From Leptopterna dolabrata (Eukaryota; Arthropoda; Insecta; Hemiptera; Miridae): 64,000 bases of DNA. The notes beneath the pieces were generated by a model. That model had not been told where the DNA came from and made no database searches. It saw only the letters and a program-made list of their open reading frames with translations. Position numbers and translations under genes: made by a program. How positions within the stretch are numbered: the stretch's first letter is position 1; the number at the start of each line of letters is the position of its first letter. The stretch spans positions 55,840,796-55,904,795 of the forward strand of contig OX940976.1 in assembly GCA_954871275.1 (NCBI GenBank). The letters run 5' to 3'. Below are positions 33,538 to 47,110 of this stretch, piece after piece.

Positions 33538-35160
33538 CTAAAGAGTTGTTGATGTGACAGCTCTGATACCATGGACCAGAAGGGTAGGTCTGAGGTTGGT
33601 CGTCAAGTCCGCGAGTGTATTCAGGTAAGGCAGATACAGCTCTTGATCATCTGGAGGAGGGTCCAGGTAGAGGAATGTGATAGCAGTGTCCTTGGAATTG
33701 TTAGCTATCAAGCGGTTAACACTGGAAAACCCAAAATGTTGATTTAGTAACTTGGATTACATTGCTCTGCCGGGGAGGTCAGTCACTTGGCCTCAGATTG
33801 AGTAGGCATCTACTTTGTGAACAAATAATGACTTTGTATGAAGTGGTATAGAACCCTTGTTCGTCCAGAAAATGAACATATATTCAAACGAATAACACTT
33901 ACTTCGCCAAGTAGTTTCTTGAAATTTCACTGTTGCGATCAAAACAAATTTGGTCACTACGTAAAGAAGCTCTAAGTCTCGACCAGTCGTCCACCTAGAA
34001 ATAATATAAAACAAATTCTAGAACTACGGCAAGCATTAGCGAGCATCTTTTCGTTTTGTCCAATAATTTTCTAGGGTCTAAAGAGGTGCAATGCTTTTCA
34101 GGTAGGGCAAAATCATGAATGGTTGAGGCTATCTACATATAATTAGGGCTGAAATTAACCCGAACCACTTGAAACGGTTATTGTGGCGTAATAATGCCTT
34201 TCCACCTGGAAATTCAAACTACATAACCGTAGTCTTCCAAATCACTGATTTTTTGCGGACTTATTGGAGAGCGGGATCCGACATGTGAGCCCCTTGATGA
34301 AGGTTACTGTCAAGACAGAAACTCCATATTTCTGCTTCATAGAAAGTTTTGAAGGATGTAAGCTGTCCTTACCTTAGTTAGAAAACGATTAACATGAGTA
34401 ACAATGCTGTGTACAGACATAAGTAGGAATTGAGCAGAATGATGAAGTGGGCGCCAACAGTTTCCTACGCAGTAGTAACCAATTTAGTCCACACTAATCG
34501 TTAACTTCTCATCCGCTACAGCAGACTTACAGTTTTCGAATGAGAGCCTTATTTGAATAGGTGCGCATCCTAATCGACCTAACACCTTGCCGACCTAAAA
34601 CATCGACTCATCATTTTTCATACCAGTGCCAATCGGAAATAAATTTATTTCACACAAGGTATTCTACCTGTGTTGATTCTCAACTTTTCAATTAAATTCT
34701 CAGTGAAGTTCATTCTTTTGGAGAGGACCAATAAAAACAGTGGTAAGGAAAAATGTTACATCAAGTTAGTTAAGACCCAAGTTGAAAATTAGCTCACCAG
34801 TTCAACAGTCGCTTTAATCCTCAATCTGTCCAGCATCTGTCGAACTTTGAAATTGGCACGCTCTGCACTGCCAGAAAATTCTGTTATGTCATTCATTGAA
34901 GCTTGTCCTTCGCACAACAGCACCCTCACCCTAAGATGTTTCCAGCCACTCACCTGTGTACAACATAATGCAAATGAGTGGGGAAATGCCATATGAACAG
35001 ACTGTAACGGAAAAGATGTGAGTGAACAGAAAGGTTAGGTACCATGTTGATAATGCAGGACAGTTGGAGCATAAAAAGACTTGTGGTGTCAAATGGATCA
35101 TTACTCGAGGGTTTGAAGAAATTCACTGGCCACACATCGATATATTTAAAAGATCCAGTT
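33538..35160 (-). CDS. SLC12A9: SLC12A9 exons 12-15: C-terminal end
   Basis: Exons 12 and 13 encode YIDVWPVNFFKPSSNDPFDT and VSGWKHLRVRVLLCEGQAS. Exon 14 (33903-33994) is short with clear TTTCTAG and GTAAGT borders. Exon 15 (33538-33721) encodes AITFLYLDPPPDDQELYLPY and RPTLLVHGIRAVTS, the same ending style as vertebrate SLC12A9. Confidence 0.88.
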
Positions 35161-38100
35161 CTAAAACACAATTTGAATATTAATTAAAGACAAACTTCTT
35201 TTCTCTACTACTCTTACAAACTTAATCATTCCCATTATACACACAGTGCGTGCCGCTTTGTCCGACCTCTTAGTAGGTTAAATGCTGCCCGTAATTCAAT
35301 TGGCTGGATGTGCCAAAAAAAATGTAATGCCCCCTAGAAGGGTAGTTTGCCCGTTCGCAGCGCTATCTCTATCTTGTATGCACCTAATGCAACCGACACC
35401 TAATGCAATTTGCAAAGTAAATGAATGTGATAGTGACCTTACTGAGCATTAAATGAGAGTTCGTACAACTTCGCGCGTGATGGAGTGGTGCTGATAGGCT
35501 GATGACCAAGGGCGTAGTGGTAGCGCTGTGGTAGAACAGTGTTTCAATTCCAACAAGACCAAAATTGGATAGATGATAACAGAAACGGATTGAAATGCTG
35601 GCTGAACTGCCGAATTCGGAATTCAGGAGTTGGCAAAAGCTTCGTAACAACCAGGTACCTCCTTGTGGTCTGCAGAAGATGCTGCAAAACGCACAATGCG
35701 CACATGCAGCTGCCACATGGATGAAAATTGTGCATCTTGGACATAATAGCCGTTGATCACTGGTGGTCAAGCAACTGAAAGAGCTGAGTCCTTTAAGTAC
35801 CTTGGTTGTCTTCTTAATGAGAATTTGGATATATCACAGGAGGTACATTGTAGAATAGAAATGGCTAGGTGCGTATTTTACAAGATGAGAAAGGTGTTGG
35901 TGAGCCGTGACCTTCGCCTTGCCATTAGTCTGCTGAAGTGATATGTGTTCAGCCTCCTACATTATGGCGTGGTGGCGTGGACATTGACAGAAGCCCTGTG
36001 CAGCAGAATTCAGGTATTCGAAATGTGGGCGTACCGCCTATTCTCGAGACCCCCTGGGTGGACAGGGTGACTAACGTCGAGGTGCTCCGCAGAATGAATA
36101 AGGATATAGAGGTTCTTGACTCCATCAAAAGGCTGACATGTAATGAGGAATGACAAGTATCATCTTCAGCAGCTTGTCATCCAGGGAAAGAATGCCGGGT
36201 AGCGAGGTGTGGGCCGAAGGCATACGCCATGGCTTAAGAATCTATGCCAATGGTTCGGGCCACAGCCAGCTTCAGAGAAGGCCGCGGCAGTAGAGAATTG
36301 GCAACGTCGCACTTCGGCCGGCCAGGACACCACCCACCAATAAGCCTAGGTTTGTTTATTTCTGGGTTTCGACAGTTTACCTATAGATCTTCTCGAGAAA
36401 ATTATTTCAACAGTAATATTGTTAACACAAGTTATTGTTTTTAACGATAACGGAATTCAGGAAAATTGTGTCGTGCCAGAGTGCAAAAGTAATTAGGAAT
36501 GTACAAAAGAATATGTGACTTCGTTTCGTTTTCTCAAGGATGAAGAGAAAAAGTGGATTCGTGCGACTCCCCCTAGGTACTAATTGGGAACCAAAACCTA
36601 GGTCAGTGGTTTGCATTTATAACATTTTTCCGAAAATGATTTACAGTAGATAAGTAGGTACCTTCAACAGGGAGAATAGAAAGAATGGACCCTTGCAAAA
36701 CCTAAAGATACGTAACTACATTGCTTTCCATCATTCAGCTACATTGATGGAATTACGATAGAATATTCTATGACATTCATCATTGAATATTATGAACATT
36801 TTAATCTCTCAAGAGTTCGAGGATAAGTTTTTGAAGGCTCCTGACCAAAAAGACACCGTAAAATTTGTCTCGGAGAGATCGTATTCCAAATTAGAAGATA
36901 GCAATACGTGCGGTCAATGTGATTACAAACCATTATTCCAAGAATGTTCGTGATCAAACATCGAAGAATACTGCGAAATCCTTGCCACGTGGTTTATTAT
37001 GTATTCTATTGGACATCAAAAAAGCTGGCTATTCATTTACTGTTTATTTCATGTGTAATAATATTGATATAGCTATTTTTGGCATTCTTCACAAATTTTG
37101 ACCCCAAAAACTCGAATTAGGCTCCTATTTTTGAAAAATTATCTTTGATCACTGAACTTCTCATTGAATTGTCCGGATTCACTTCTGAGTTACTATCATA
37201 CAAATTTCATGATTACAGCCATTTTCACAGGTTTTTGACCCATAAATATTGAATTTTGAGAGTTAAAACTTCGTTAGAACCTCAATACTTCACTCAGTGG
37301 TCAAAATCAACTTCATATTTGGTCTCCTCACCCTAAAAAAACACGGAAAACGATACATCACAAGCTCAAATTCACTAAAACATGAAAAATACCTAATTTT
37401 GCACCCATTTTCACCCATAACACCCCTGGATGTTTTCCGATCGGACTGCCGAGTTAGGGGACACAACTAGGGCCCAAATGGAGCCTGTGTGCAAAAGAAC
37501 GTTTTTTTAGACCGAAAATTAAGGTAGATATCGATGACACGGCGGACGGACATAGCATTTTTGGAATCTACACACCTTGAAACGTAGAAAACGTTCTGAG
37601 GGGGGGGGGGGGGGTATTTGGAGAATAATTAATCAAAATGACAGTCGCAAGTTGAAGAAGTTCCAGAAGTAGAATACTATAAGCAAACTATAATTAATTC
37701 ATGTTCCATTTCATTTTCTCCAAGTCATCTTGCTTGTTCCTTTCTGTTGTTAACATGTTTAATGTTTTAGGGCTGGGGGTCATTCTGTGAATTCCGACAC
37801 GCAAATATGCAACGTTTTTCATTGGTTACTACACAGTTACTACCTCCTGTTGTAGCAACCATAAAGAATATCGCACTCGAAAGAAACAAGAGTCAATAGC
37901 TACGTTTTTCATTGGTTACTACACAGTTACTACCTTCTGTTGTAGCAACCATATGTTGATGGCGAGTTCTATAATAAGTACAGTAAATGCAACATTATAC
38001 TTGTAGAGTTCAGTGAAATTGTTTTAGGTATGTTCAGTACCTTTCTTTTAAATAATGCATCATTCGGAAGATTTTTGTTTTTATTAATTATACCTAATCG

Positions 38101-41100
38101 CAATATACAGGTAAGTATAATAATAAAATAAGTGAAGGATTCATTCATGGAGCTAAAAGAACACAGTGGTTACGAAAGGGGCCTGAAACAAGAAGTTATT
38201 ACAATGTTGCCAGATCTTGCGCCCCGGCCTTCTCTGAAGCCAGCCGTGTTCGGGCTCAGTACACCCTCGCTTTTTAGGGCCGTAGTAGGTAAGGACCAAG
38301 TCTCGCCACTGATCGCCAACGTCCTTTGAGGGCAGAGTACTTAAAGAAGAAGAAGACGTAATAGCCAAAAGTGCTGATAGTGATGTGGGCTTGATGACAA
38401 CAGAATGGTAATTGATTGGCCCTCCTAGAAGTCGCCAAGGGATAGGTGGGAGGGAGGGGTAGGTCAGCGATAAGACATGAGATTTCGGTGTGATTTTGGA
38501 TTCTAGGCTATGATAATACGTTTTGCCGGAGGTGGCAGCTGACGTGTGATGATACATCAGGGTCCTCTGTTGCTGAAATCTGATGTTCCAGTGATCTGAC
38601 GCTGTCGAGTTGTCATTATCTACCTACCTAACTCCCGACAGTTTAAAATATCTATTGACAATGTCCACTGTCAATTTTTCCTGTGGAACATGTTCAAAAA
38701 CATTTTATACAAAAGTGGTCTTCCAAACCATGTGAGAAGAACACCAAGCCGTGAACTTGGCCTGATTTCACTACTCATACACTACCTAATGCATACCTAG
38801 CAATTTGCGCTATCTTTATTATATTGTGTTCTACATCAAGTAAAGGTCTCGTTTATTATTCTGCATGGCACACCATTAATCAGTAGGTTTTAGCAACATC
38901 CTATTAATATGTATTAATTAATATAATAAATGTTCCCAAGAAAAGTGGGTTCTGCATTCGAATATCAACGGACTTTCTTCGCAGTTTCAATCAACTGGCG
39001 AATTGAGGAACAGAATTTGGTTTAGCTCTGTGAGCACAACACGTTCCTCAACAATAATTAGTGTCACGCAAATTTTGTGGCGGCAAATAAAAATGCCCTC
39101 TCTCTCTCTCTCTCTCTCCCCCCCCCCCCCCCCTCCCATCATGGCATAAGTAAGGCATTTAAGTTACTAGTTATGTTGAAAAAATTATAATTACCAAGGA
39201 ACCGATATATGTGTAACAGCAAATCAAATTTATGGAGATGTACATCATTTGAACATTCGAAATGCCACAAAAAGTACGTGTATACCCACCCATAGTCTAA
39301 TCCATCCAATTATATAATGAGCTTGATCCTAAGATCGCCGATTTGAATTCCATAGAACCATTCAAGAAGAACCACTCTGTGAAGAATCAGTTGTTAAAAA
39401 ATTATCAAGAAGATTTAATTCAATTTAAGGACGTTTTATCTGTTTATTTATTTAAACGTACTATTTTCATAATACAACTCGACAAGTGAATCCGATTCAC
39501 TGTAAGTCATCATGTCATTCACGAACACTTTTTACCAATATGTAGAATGAACCTAGAGAGCGCATTACTTTGTTTATTATATTATAAGATGTGAAGTTTC
39601 CTGGCATTATTTTACACTACATTCTGTATGTCCAGATGTAAGAGAGGGCCATGAGCCCTGGCCTGTTTCAGATTAATAACATAATCTAATCTAATATCTC
39701 TCTCTCAAACAAACGAAAGTGCCTACTGCACCATAAAACCTTAATGAACTATTTAAAACCACCAGAGAGGCTATAATATTATCTTACCTTATCTGTGCTT
39801 TACTGAAATTAAGAAAATTTCGAGCGATAACCATATTTTTTTGCATTCTCAAAACATCTGCCATCATACAGACGTATTCATGGGAATCTACTTGATGCTC
39901 ATCAGTACGTAGCTCAAACTGCTTGGTGTCTCGATCGAATTTATCAGTCATGTAATCAGATCCAATTCTGAAACGGAAAAATGTTATAAGGTTATGATGA
40001 AGGATATTGGATGAGCTATTGTCATAGTACATTAGTGTACTACTTGAAACTACTAACGTTTGGAAGAAATCAATTGGTTCATTATCATCCCGGAATCCAA
40101 GAACGATCGTGTTCGGTTTCATTGCACCCAATCCAGCAAGGTGCCCGAGATGGTTAAGCCCTTCCCTTAGGCTCCGAGCCACAGTGAGCTCGACGAAAGC
40201 TTTCACCTGGAATAAAAATATTAAGTGAAATTGCCCGAATAACAGCTTCCTCACTATAGCCACTGTTTTACGCTTGCGCAACTGCAGAAGATGCCATCCC
40301 TACCCATTCGACAAATATAGAGGAAGCAACTCGATGAAAGAATGTGTGAGAAGTAGAAGATTGGCAGATAATTCTAAAACTTTATTACTAGAATAATAAA
40401 TGGACCTTAAGGTGATCAATCAGCGACAGCCATGTTGTATTCAGTTGAACCGTGGGATCTGAAACAAGTTGAGAGAACTCTCGTCCAATGATGACGTGCC
40501 CCAGCACGTACAATCCTGATTTCTTCATATCATTGACAAAATGTACGAGCGGTGTGCAGCCTCGGGGATTGCTCACCATCAGAAGAACTTGAGGTCGCCA
40601 GAATTTGACGTGTTCCTTTCGGGAATCGAGCAACAAAAGGTACTTCCGTACCTGAAATTATGATTATAGCAGGAATACGAATAATTCATCCCTCCAACGT
40701 CTCTTTTCAATATTTTCCTTGAACCAAATAAAAAAATGAGTAGTCACCTGGTGGAAAATTAGAGCCTGTGTGAGGGATCCCCAACCAGCAGTTTGGGCAG
40801 AAGGAGAGAACAAGTGAAGAAGAACGATGAGGAGAAAACACAGGACAATGGATGATATTGCGTACAGAGGGTTAATAACAAACATCATTATCACAGTGCC
40901 GAGAAGACCCGTTAAAGCAGTGGACCACGAGAAATACTTGAATGACGGCCTGTTGAACAGATAAAAACTAAATGTATTAACTAAATAGATGCAATTTCAA
41001 ATATAAGGTTGCATGAGACAACTGACAATACAAACACCAATATTTGCACCAAAAATGAATCCATATGAGTTAGGAACAAGCTTGAGAATATTTACCTGAA

Positions 41101-44100
41101 GTTAGGAGCCGATGTGAGATCAAGACCGAGGCACGCCAAGTTGGTGGCAAAATATGAGAGTAGGAAAAGAACAGAGTTGATTTGTGCGATAACGTTGAGG
41201 GAATCAACAAAAAGCATGAGCTGAACTAGACACCATGAGGTGAGCACGGCAGCTACAGGATTCCCATTGTAGACGCCGTGGGGAATCCATTTTAATATTC
41301 GACCTGAAAAACCGTTTTAGACACAAATAATAATGGTACAAGAATAAGAACACCATCATGCTATGAGTATGAGTATTTGCCGTAAAACATGAAATGAAAG
41401 TACCTAGCCTTCTACCATCCCACGTTTCACTGATATCCCTTTGCCCTATTTTTATCTCTGTACAAATAGTGAGACAACATGTAGGTACATATCTTTTACT
41501 ATTTGTACAGAGACAAAAATAGGGCAAAGGGACATCAATGAAACGTGGGATGGTAGAAGACTGGTACATGCTGTACTTTCCACAAGGTTTGCACGAGTCC
41601 CACTTGCCCCCTCAACTAGGCAATAGCCATGGCTCCTTGGCTTACAAGGAGTTTTCAAATAGAGGAAACGTACCATAAATGTTGTCTTTCGCCAAAGCCT
41701 CAAGGATGCGAGATGAACCTATGAGATTGCTCAAAGAAGCTGAGAACGTTGCAGTGAAGACACCGATGCTAATGAATGCAGGAACTACGTTGATGGGCAT
41801 CATGTACATGAAATCGTTAGTGAGAAGCGTCCTACTACAGGTGGCAGCAGTTAGGAACGAGACCGTCATGTAGCTCACGAGAGTGAAAAAAACGGCTGAC
41901 ATAGTTCCCCAAGGAATGCTTTTTCCAGGGTCCTTAAGTTCACCTAAAACATAAAATCGTTCATGAAACAATGGAGGAAAAAAGTTTTTTTTGTCGCTGA
42001 AAATCCCTTTCACACCACTGAAGAACTTGTTCTTTCTGCAGATTAGGGAGCAAAAACTATGGAATAATAGTCTACTCTCTAGTCGATGGGGCTCCGACCT
42101 AACAAGCTTGGCCACTAGGGGCATCATGGAGGTCAGTACCGACCTCAATCCAATGTTATCTAGCCTCGTGGTGTCAAATCACTTTCAATAGGTTGTTTAC
42201 TTTTTTTTACTAATTTGCAATCATGCCTATCTATTGTAGGTATCTATAAATCTGAATACAATAACAGAAACGGATCCCGGTTCCCAAGGGGTGGAGATAT
42301 GAGGAAAACGCAAATGATTAAACATCGGTTTACCTATAGATTCCCCTTCTGCGTAGATCACTTTTCCTGTGGTCAATACCCACGGCCTCATGCTCACCCC
42401 CATAGAAGTCCAAAACCGAGTAATGGAGCCGGCTGGGGAATGGCTGTTACATAAATTTTCGGTAGATTCAAGTATCATTGATTATTTATTGTTATTCATG
42501 AAGCCTAACGTTTGTTCAAGTTACAAAAGTAGGTACCTATCAATAACATCCAAAATCACCATCATTCTTCAAATGAAACATTACGGAAAAATCAACTCGA
42601 CTTCATTCAGTCATCCGTGATTATAATCAGGTGTTCTATAGCAATATTTGGGTTGGATGTATATCGCTCCATTCATGACCATGTTGACGAAGCTTTTCGG
42701 TCTAATCGAACTGCTGGACGTACAAACAAAGCTCCCACCCGGAGCTTTGTCAAAAAATTCTCAGGTTCGATTTAGATACGTTAAAAAAAACATACCCTTC
42801 TATTCAAAGATTTAGAGGAAAACTTCAACCCCTACTTTTCATCCCCTAGAGGTGAGTGACAGTGGCACCCACAACAAAATTTCATTAATCTTCGTTCCTG
42901 GAAACTAAGGAAAGTGCGAAGTACGGCGGACGGACAGAAATTGTTCAATTCCATTTTCGAAATCTACGTACCTTGAAACGGAAACCATCAAATTTGGAGG
43001 GGGGGGGGGGGGGGGGGGTTGACAATTTTTTTTAATGCTCGATTCCAAAGGTTCATTACCTACCCTTGGAAAATAATAAACCAAAAATGGATTTTGACAA
43101 TTCGTCGAGAGAAACAATTAATAGTGAAATCATGGACCATTGTTTGTTGGAGCCTTTTCCGCAGACGACATTCTGCAGGAGAATTATTACACGGCTATAG
43201 TAAAATGTCATATCTACTATTTATCATATCATATGTCATATTTTTATCATGTGATATCGAATTCATAGGCTTGCCGAAGAACCTATATCCTGATGACAAT
43301 TGGCGTTTTGGTTTATTTTTTTCAACAATGAAACTTTGGAATCGAGCATTGTCGTGATATCACTCCTTGTATGTTAAAGATTTCACAAATAAACTCATGA
43401 ATGAATTGGTAGACGTGGGTAGGCAGCTCGAGAGAGCTGGAAGGGTTGAGTGGGAAGGGATCCCCACCATCCTCCACAAGAGTGGAGGATGGAGGGAGCA
43501 TAGTCCGCAGACTATAAAAACTTGCCTCCTTCGCCTTCCAAGTCATTCTACGCTCTCCTTAAGTCGCTACTTATCTCTCTTGATCCCTGCCTCACTCCTC
43601 TTCCCCTCAAAAGATCCGAGACTGGTATATCCACTGGGTACACCAAAAGATCCCAGACTGGTCTATCCACTGGGCACCTCCTAAAGATCCCAGACTGGTC
43701 TCTATCCACCGGGCACATCCCACAAGATCCCGGACAGGTCTATCCACTGGGCATGTCCTAAAAGATCCCAGACTGGTCTATCCACTGGGCATGTCCTAAA
43801 AGAACCCAGACTGGTCTATCCACTGGGCACTAACTATGCCTCACCATCCCGTCTCATCATATCTCAAACCACAACAAGCATGTAAAACAAATCCCCCTCC
43901 CGCCACCCCTAAATTTGATGGTTTCTGTTTCAAGGTACGTAGAATCCGAAAACAGAATAAAAACGCTGCAAATTATTACATAACGGTTCATTATTTACCT
44001 GTATAGATGTCCCTTCTGTGTAGATCACAGTTTTCTGTGGTCAATACCTCGAGCTCCCCAAAAAAGCCCACATCGAGTACTGGAGCCGGCCCAGGAATTA

Positions 44101-47055
44101 TAGTTTCATAAAAATGCACGGGATTCAATAATTAATCATTACTTGTTGTTATTCATGAAGCATAACGTTTGTTCAAGTTACAACAAAAGTAGGTACCTAT
44201 CAACAAAACCCGAAAGAGCCACCATTCTTCAAATGAAATATCACAGAACAACCAACTCGACTTCATAAAGCCATCCGTGATTATAAACAGGTGATCCCTA
44301 GCAATGAGATCTGGGACGGATTTATAACTTTTTATTCACGATCATGTTGACCAAGCTTTTGGGTGCAAACGAACGGCTGGTCGTACTCTGGGTCGTCTCA
44401 AAAAACTCTTTAGTTTGAGATAAATTTAAATACGTAAAAAAACCATATCCTTATTGAATTTCTCGAGCTACGGCGTTCTGAAAAGGTCTACCTACCCCTA
44501 TTTTTCACCCCATAGAGATGACTGACAGTAGCGTGAGCGTCGCCGACCAATTAGACCAAGGGGTGAAAAATAGGGGTTGAAATTTTCAGAACGCTGTAGC
44601 TCGAAAATTCTCAATTTTTACGTTTTTAAAATAATCTCGAACTAGAGAATTTTTTGAGACCTACCCGGAGCATTGCACGTCCAGCCGTTCGTTTGCACCA
44701 AAAAGCTTCGTCAACATGATCGTGAATGAAATGGTATAAACCCGGCTACATACCAGCGCTAGGGAACACCTGATTATAATCAATGGCTGTGTGAAATGAG
44801 TTGGTTGTTCTGTGACATTAGAGAGTTGTCGCAACCAAAAATTGACGATCGGGAGAGAGAATGTAAACACAAGTGCTACGTTCGAGACGTAAGTTTTGGC
44901 GTTCTCAAGACTTGCGTTGCCCAGCACCACGTAACTATTGGAAAGATGCGTGTCGAGCATCTCAAAGCTACGTACTACATAACTCGATAAGTAAACTTCT
45001 TCGCGGATAACCAAATTCGATCTCCATGGCTACGCTATCGCATCAACCCGAATTTTATAGAAAGACAGGAGGAGCCGGCCTCGGGAAGGTTTTCCGCCGT
45101 TTGCGTTGTCTTTATTTTGGGTTCTCTTTTGGTATATTTGGAAGCTTGAACTTCATGTGGTTCGTGTACCTATTCATCTTGAGCATTGCCATCCGAAAGC
45201 CATGAGCACGGTAAGTGAGTGCCTTATAAATTAGCAAGTATTTTTCTGGTTTGTAAATTATACGAATGACCCAAGGTCTCACGGCGCCGTAAGTACGGTT
45301 TTACAGTAAAAGGGCACGATTGGTCTTCTAGAAATTGTTCAAAACTCATAGAAAACTATTACTGAATAATTATGTTACGAGCTAGTTTGAGAATAAAGAG
45401 GTTAACTTGACAGACAAATTATATATCATTGACAAATTATTACGTTAACGTCACTTCAAATAGAGAGTTTTTGCAACACACTCGTGACGAAACGAAACGG
45501 AAAACGACACCGAAACGGAAATGGCGGATAGGGCGACCGAAGTCAGATGCTAACCTTTTTCGGTTCAGTTTTCGTTCAGCTTTGGCGTCTACCGGCTGGT
45601 GGAGTCACGCTAACGTTATGTCAACCTCTCTTTCATCCATTTTACTCCATGGTTAATACAAATCTATGTCCACACATGGCGTCAAGTCTGCCAAGACGCC
45701 AAGAAGCAGCTGTGAATACGACGCTCGACATTTTTATTTTCCAAGGAAAACAGAAGAAGGTAGGTAGTGTTATACAGATGTAAGGTTAAATTACGTTTCG
45801 TCATCTCAACACGACGAAAGCTGACACCGCGAGATCCCGGTATTTTTCGTCGTCACGGTTCGTCAAACTTTTCGGTGTCTTAAGTGCGCATGCGCAGCAC
45901 TGCTTTCGTTTCATCGTGAGTGTGTTGCAAAAACTCTCTATTATGTCCGGAGTTACGTAGACACGTAACTTTCTCATGGAACGTACGTTAGATAGTTAGC
46001 ATCCGAATTTGTCACCCTAGAACAGAGTTACGTTCTAGAGTTGCGTTTTTCGGAAAATGGTTGCGACAACTCTCTATTATTTCATTTGAAGAATGGTAGG
46101 TTTGTAACTTGAACAAACGCTATGCTTAATAACAACAAATAATTAATGATAGAATTATTGAATCCACCGCATAGTTATGAAACTGTAATTCACCGGCCGG
46201 CTCCGTAATCGACTTACGACTTTCCTGGGAGGAAGAGGGTGGGTACTGACCACAGAAAACAGTGATCTACGCAGAATGTGCATCTATACAGGTAAGTAAT
46301 AAACTGTTGGGTAATCATCTGCAGCAACTGTCAGAAAGCAAGAGCAATACTTTGGTATTTACACAACGCATGAAATTCACAAGGGCACATGTAGTAATAA
46401 TGGGTGACTATCATATCTAAAGCGTAAGAAATACAAGACTATTGGGGAACATTTAGACAGTAACATGATGTGGAGATTCCATGTAGAACATGTGGAATCG
46501 TCCTGTGACATGAGCCTTAAAATATTACGTTTGAAGCCCACACTAACTTTGGAGCAGACCCCAAAACGATGACCTTCCTATACAAACAGTTGACTCGATC
46601 GGTACTCGACTATGGCAGTTTTTTGCTGGCAAACGCCTACAAAAGCTCGATAAAATTCAGAATAAGGCACCTCACATCTGTCTTCCGGGGGGGGGGGGGG
46701 GGGGGGCATGAACTCTACACCGATCAAGGCATTACATGTAGAAGCATAAGTGACTCCCCTAAAATTCAGAAGACCTCTACTCGCCAAAAACTTTGTAGGG
46801 AGCAGAATCTTTATAAACAATGATGGGGTAATGAACCGTATCTCTGAACTGAATACCTCAGCATTGATAGAGGAATACTGGGCCAGCAAAGCAACCCCAC
46901 TTATAACGGAGGCCTTTTCTGAAAGTTCTCATCTTACTGCCAGCATTCCGAGAATGCCACATTACCCCGAGTACATGATACCTCTCAGCATAGTATTTCA
47001 CACAGGGTTTGTGGGTGACGTCGATGCCTCAAAAGGGTCAAGACTCGATCCCAAA

Positions 47056-47110
<55 letters not shown>

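Larger units (their letters stand above)
43963..46330. repeat. Palindromic R1 dimer
   Basis: R1 on the minus strand (43963-44556) is joined head to head to R1 on the plus strand (44557-44819 plus 46076-46330). The centre is near 44557, where ggggtgaaaaataggggttg meets its complement. The plus arm is interrupted by a TIR element at 44820-46075. The whole lies in SLC12A9 intron 5. Confidence 0.8.

Noticed and set aside
35510..35560. tRNA-like line GTAGTGGTAGCGC with a weak B box
   Set aside because: Stems do not form and spacing is short; too weak to list.
38132..38557. Two opposing frames in the SLC12A9 intron
   Set aside because: They overlap on opposite strands, have no domain and share no splice phase with flanking exons.
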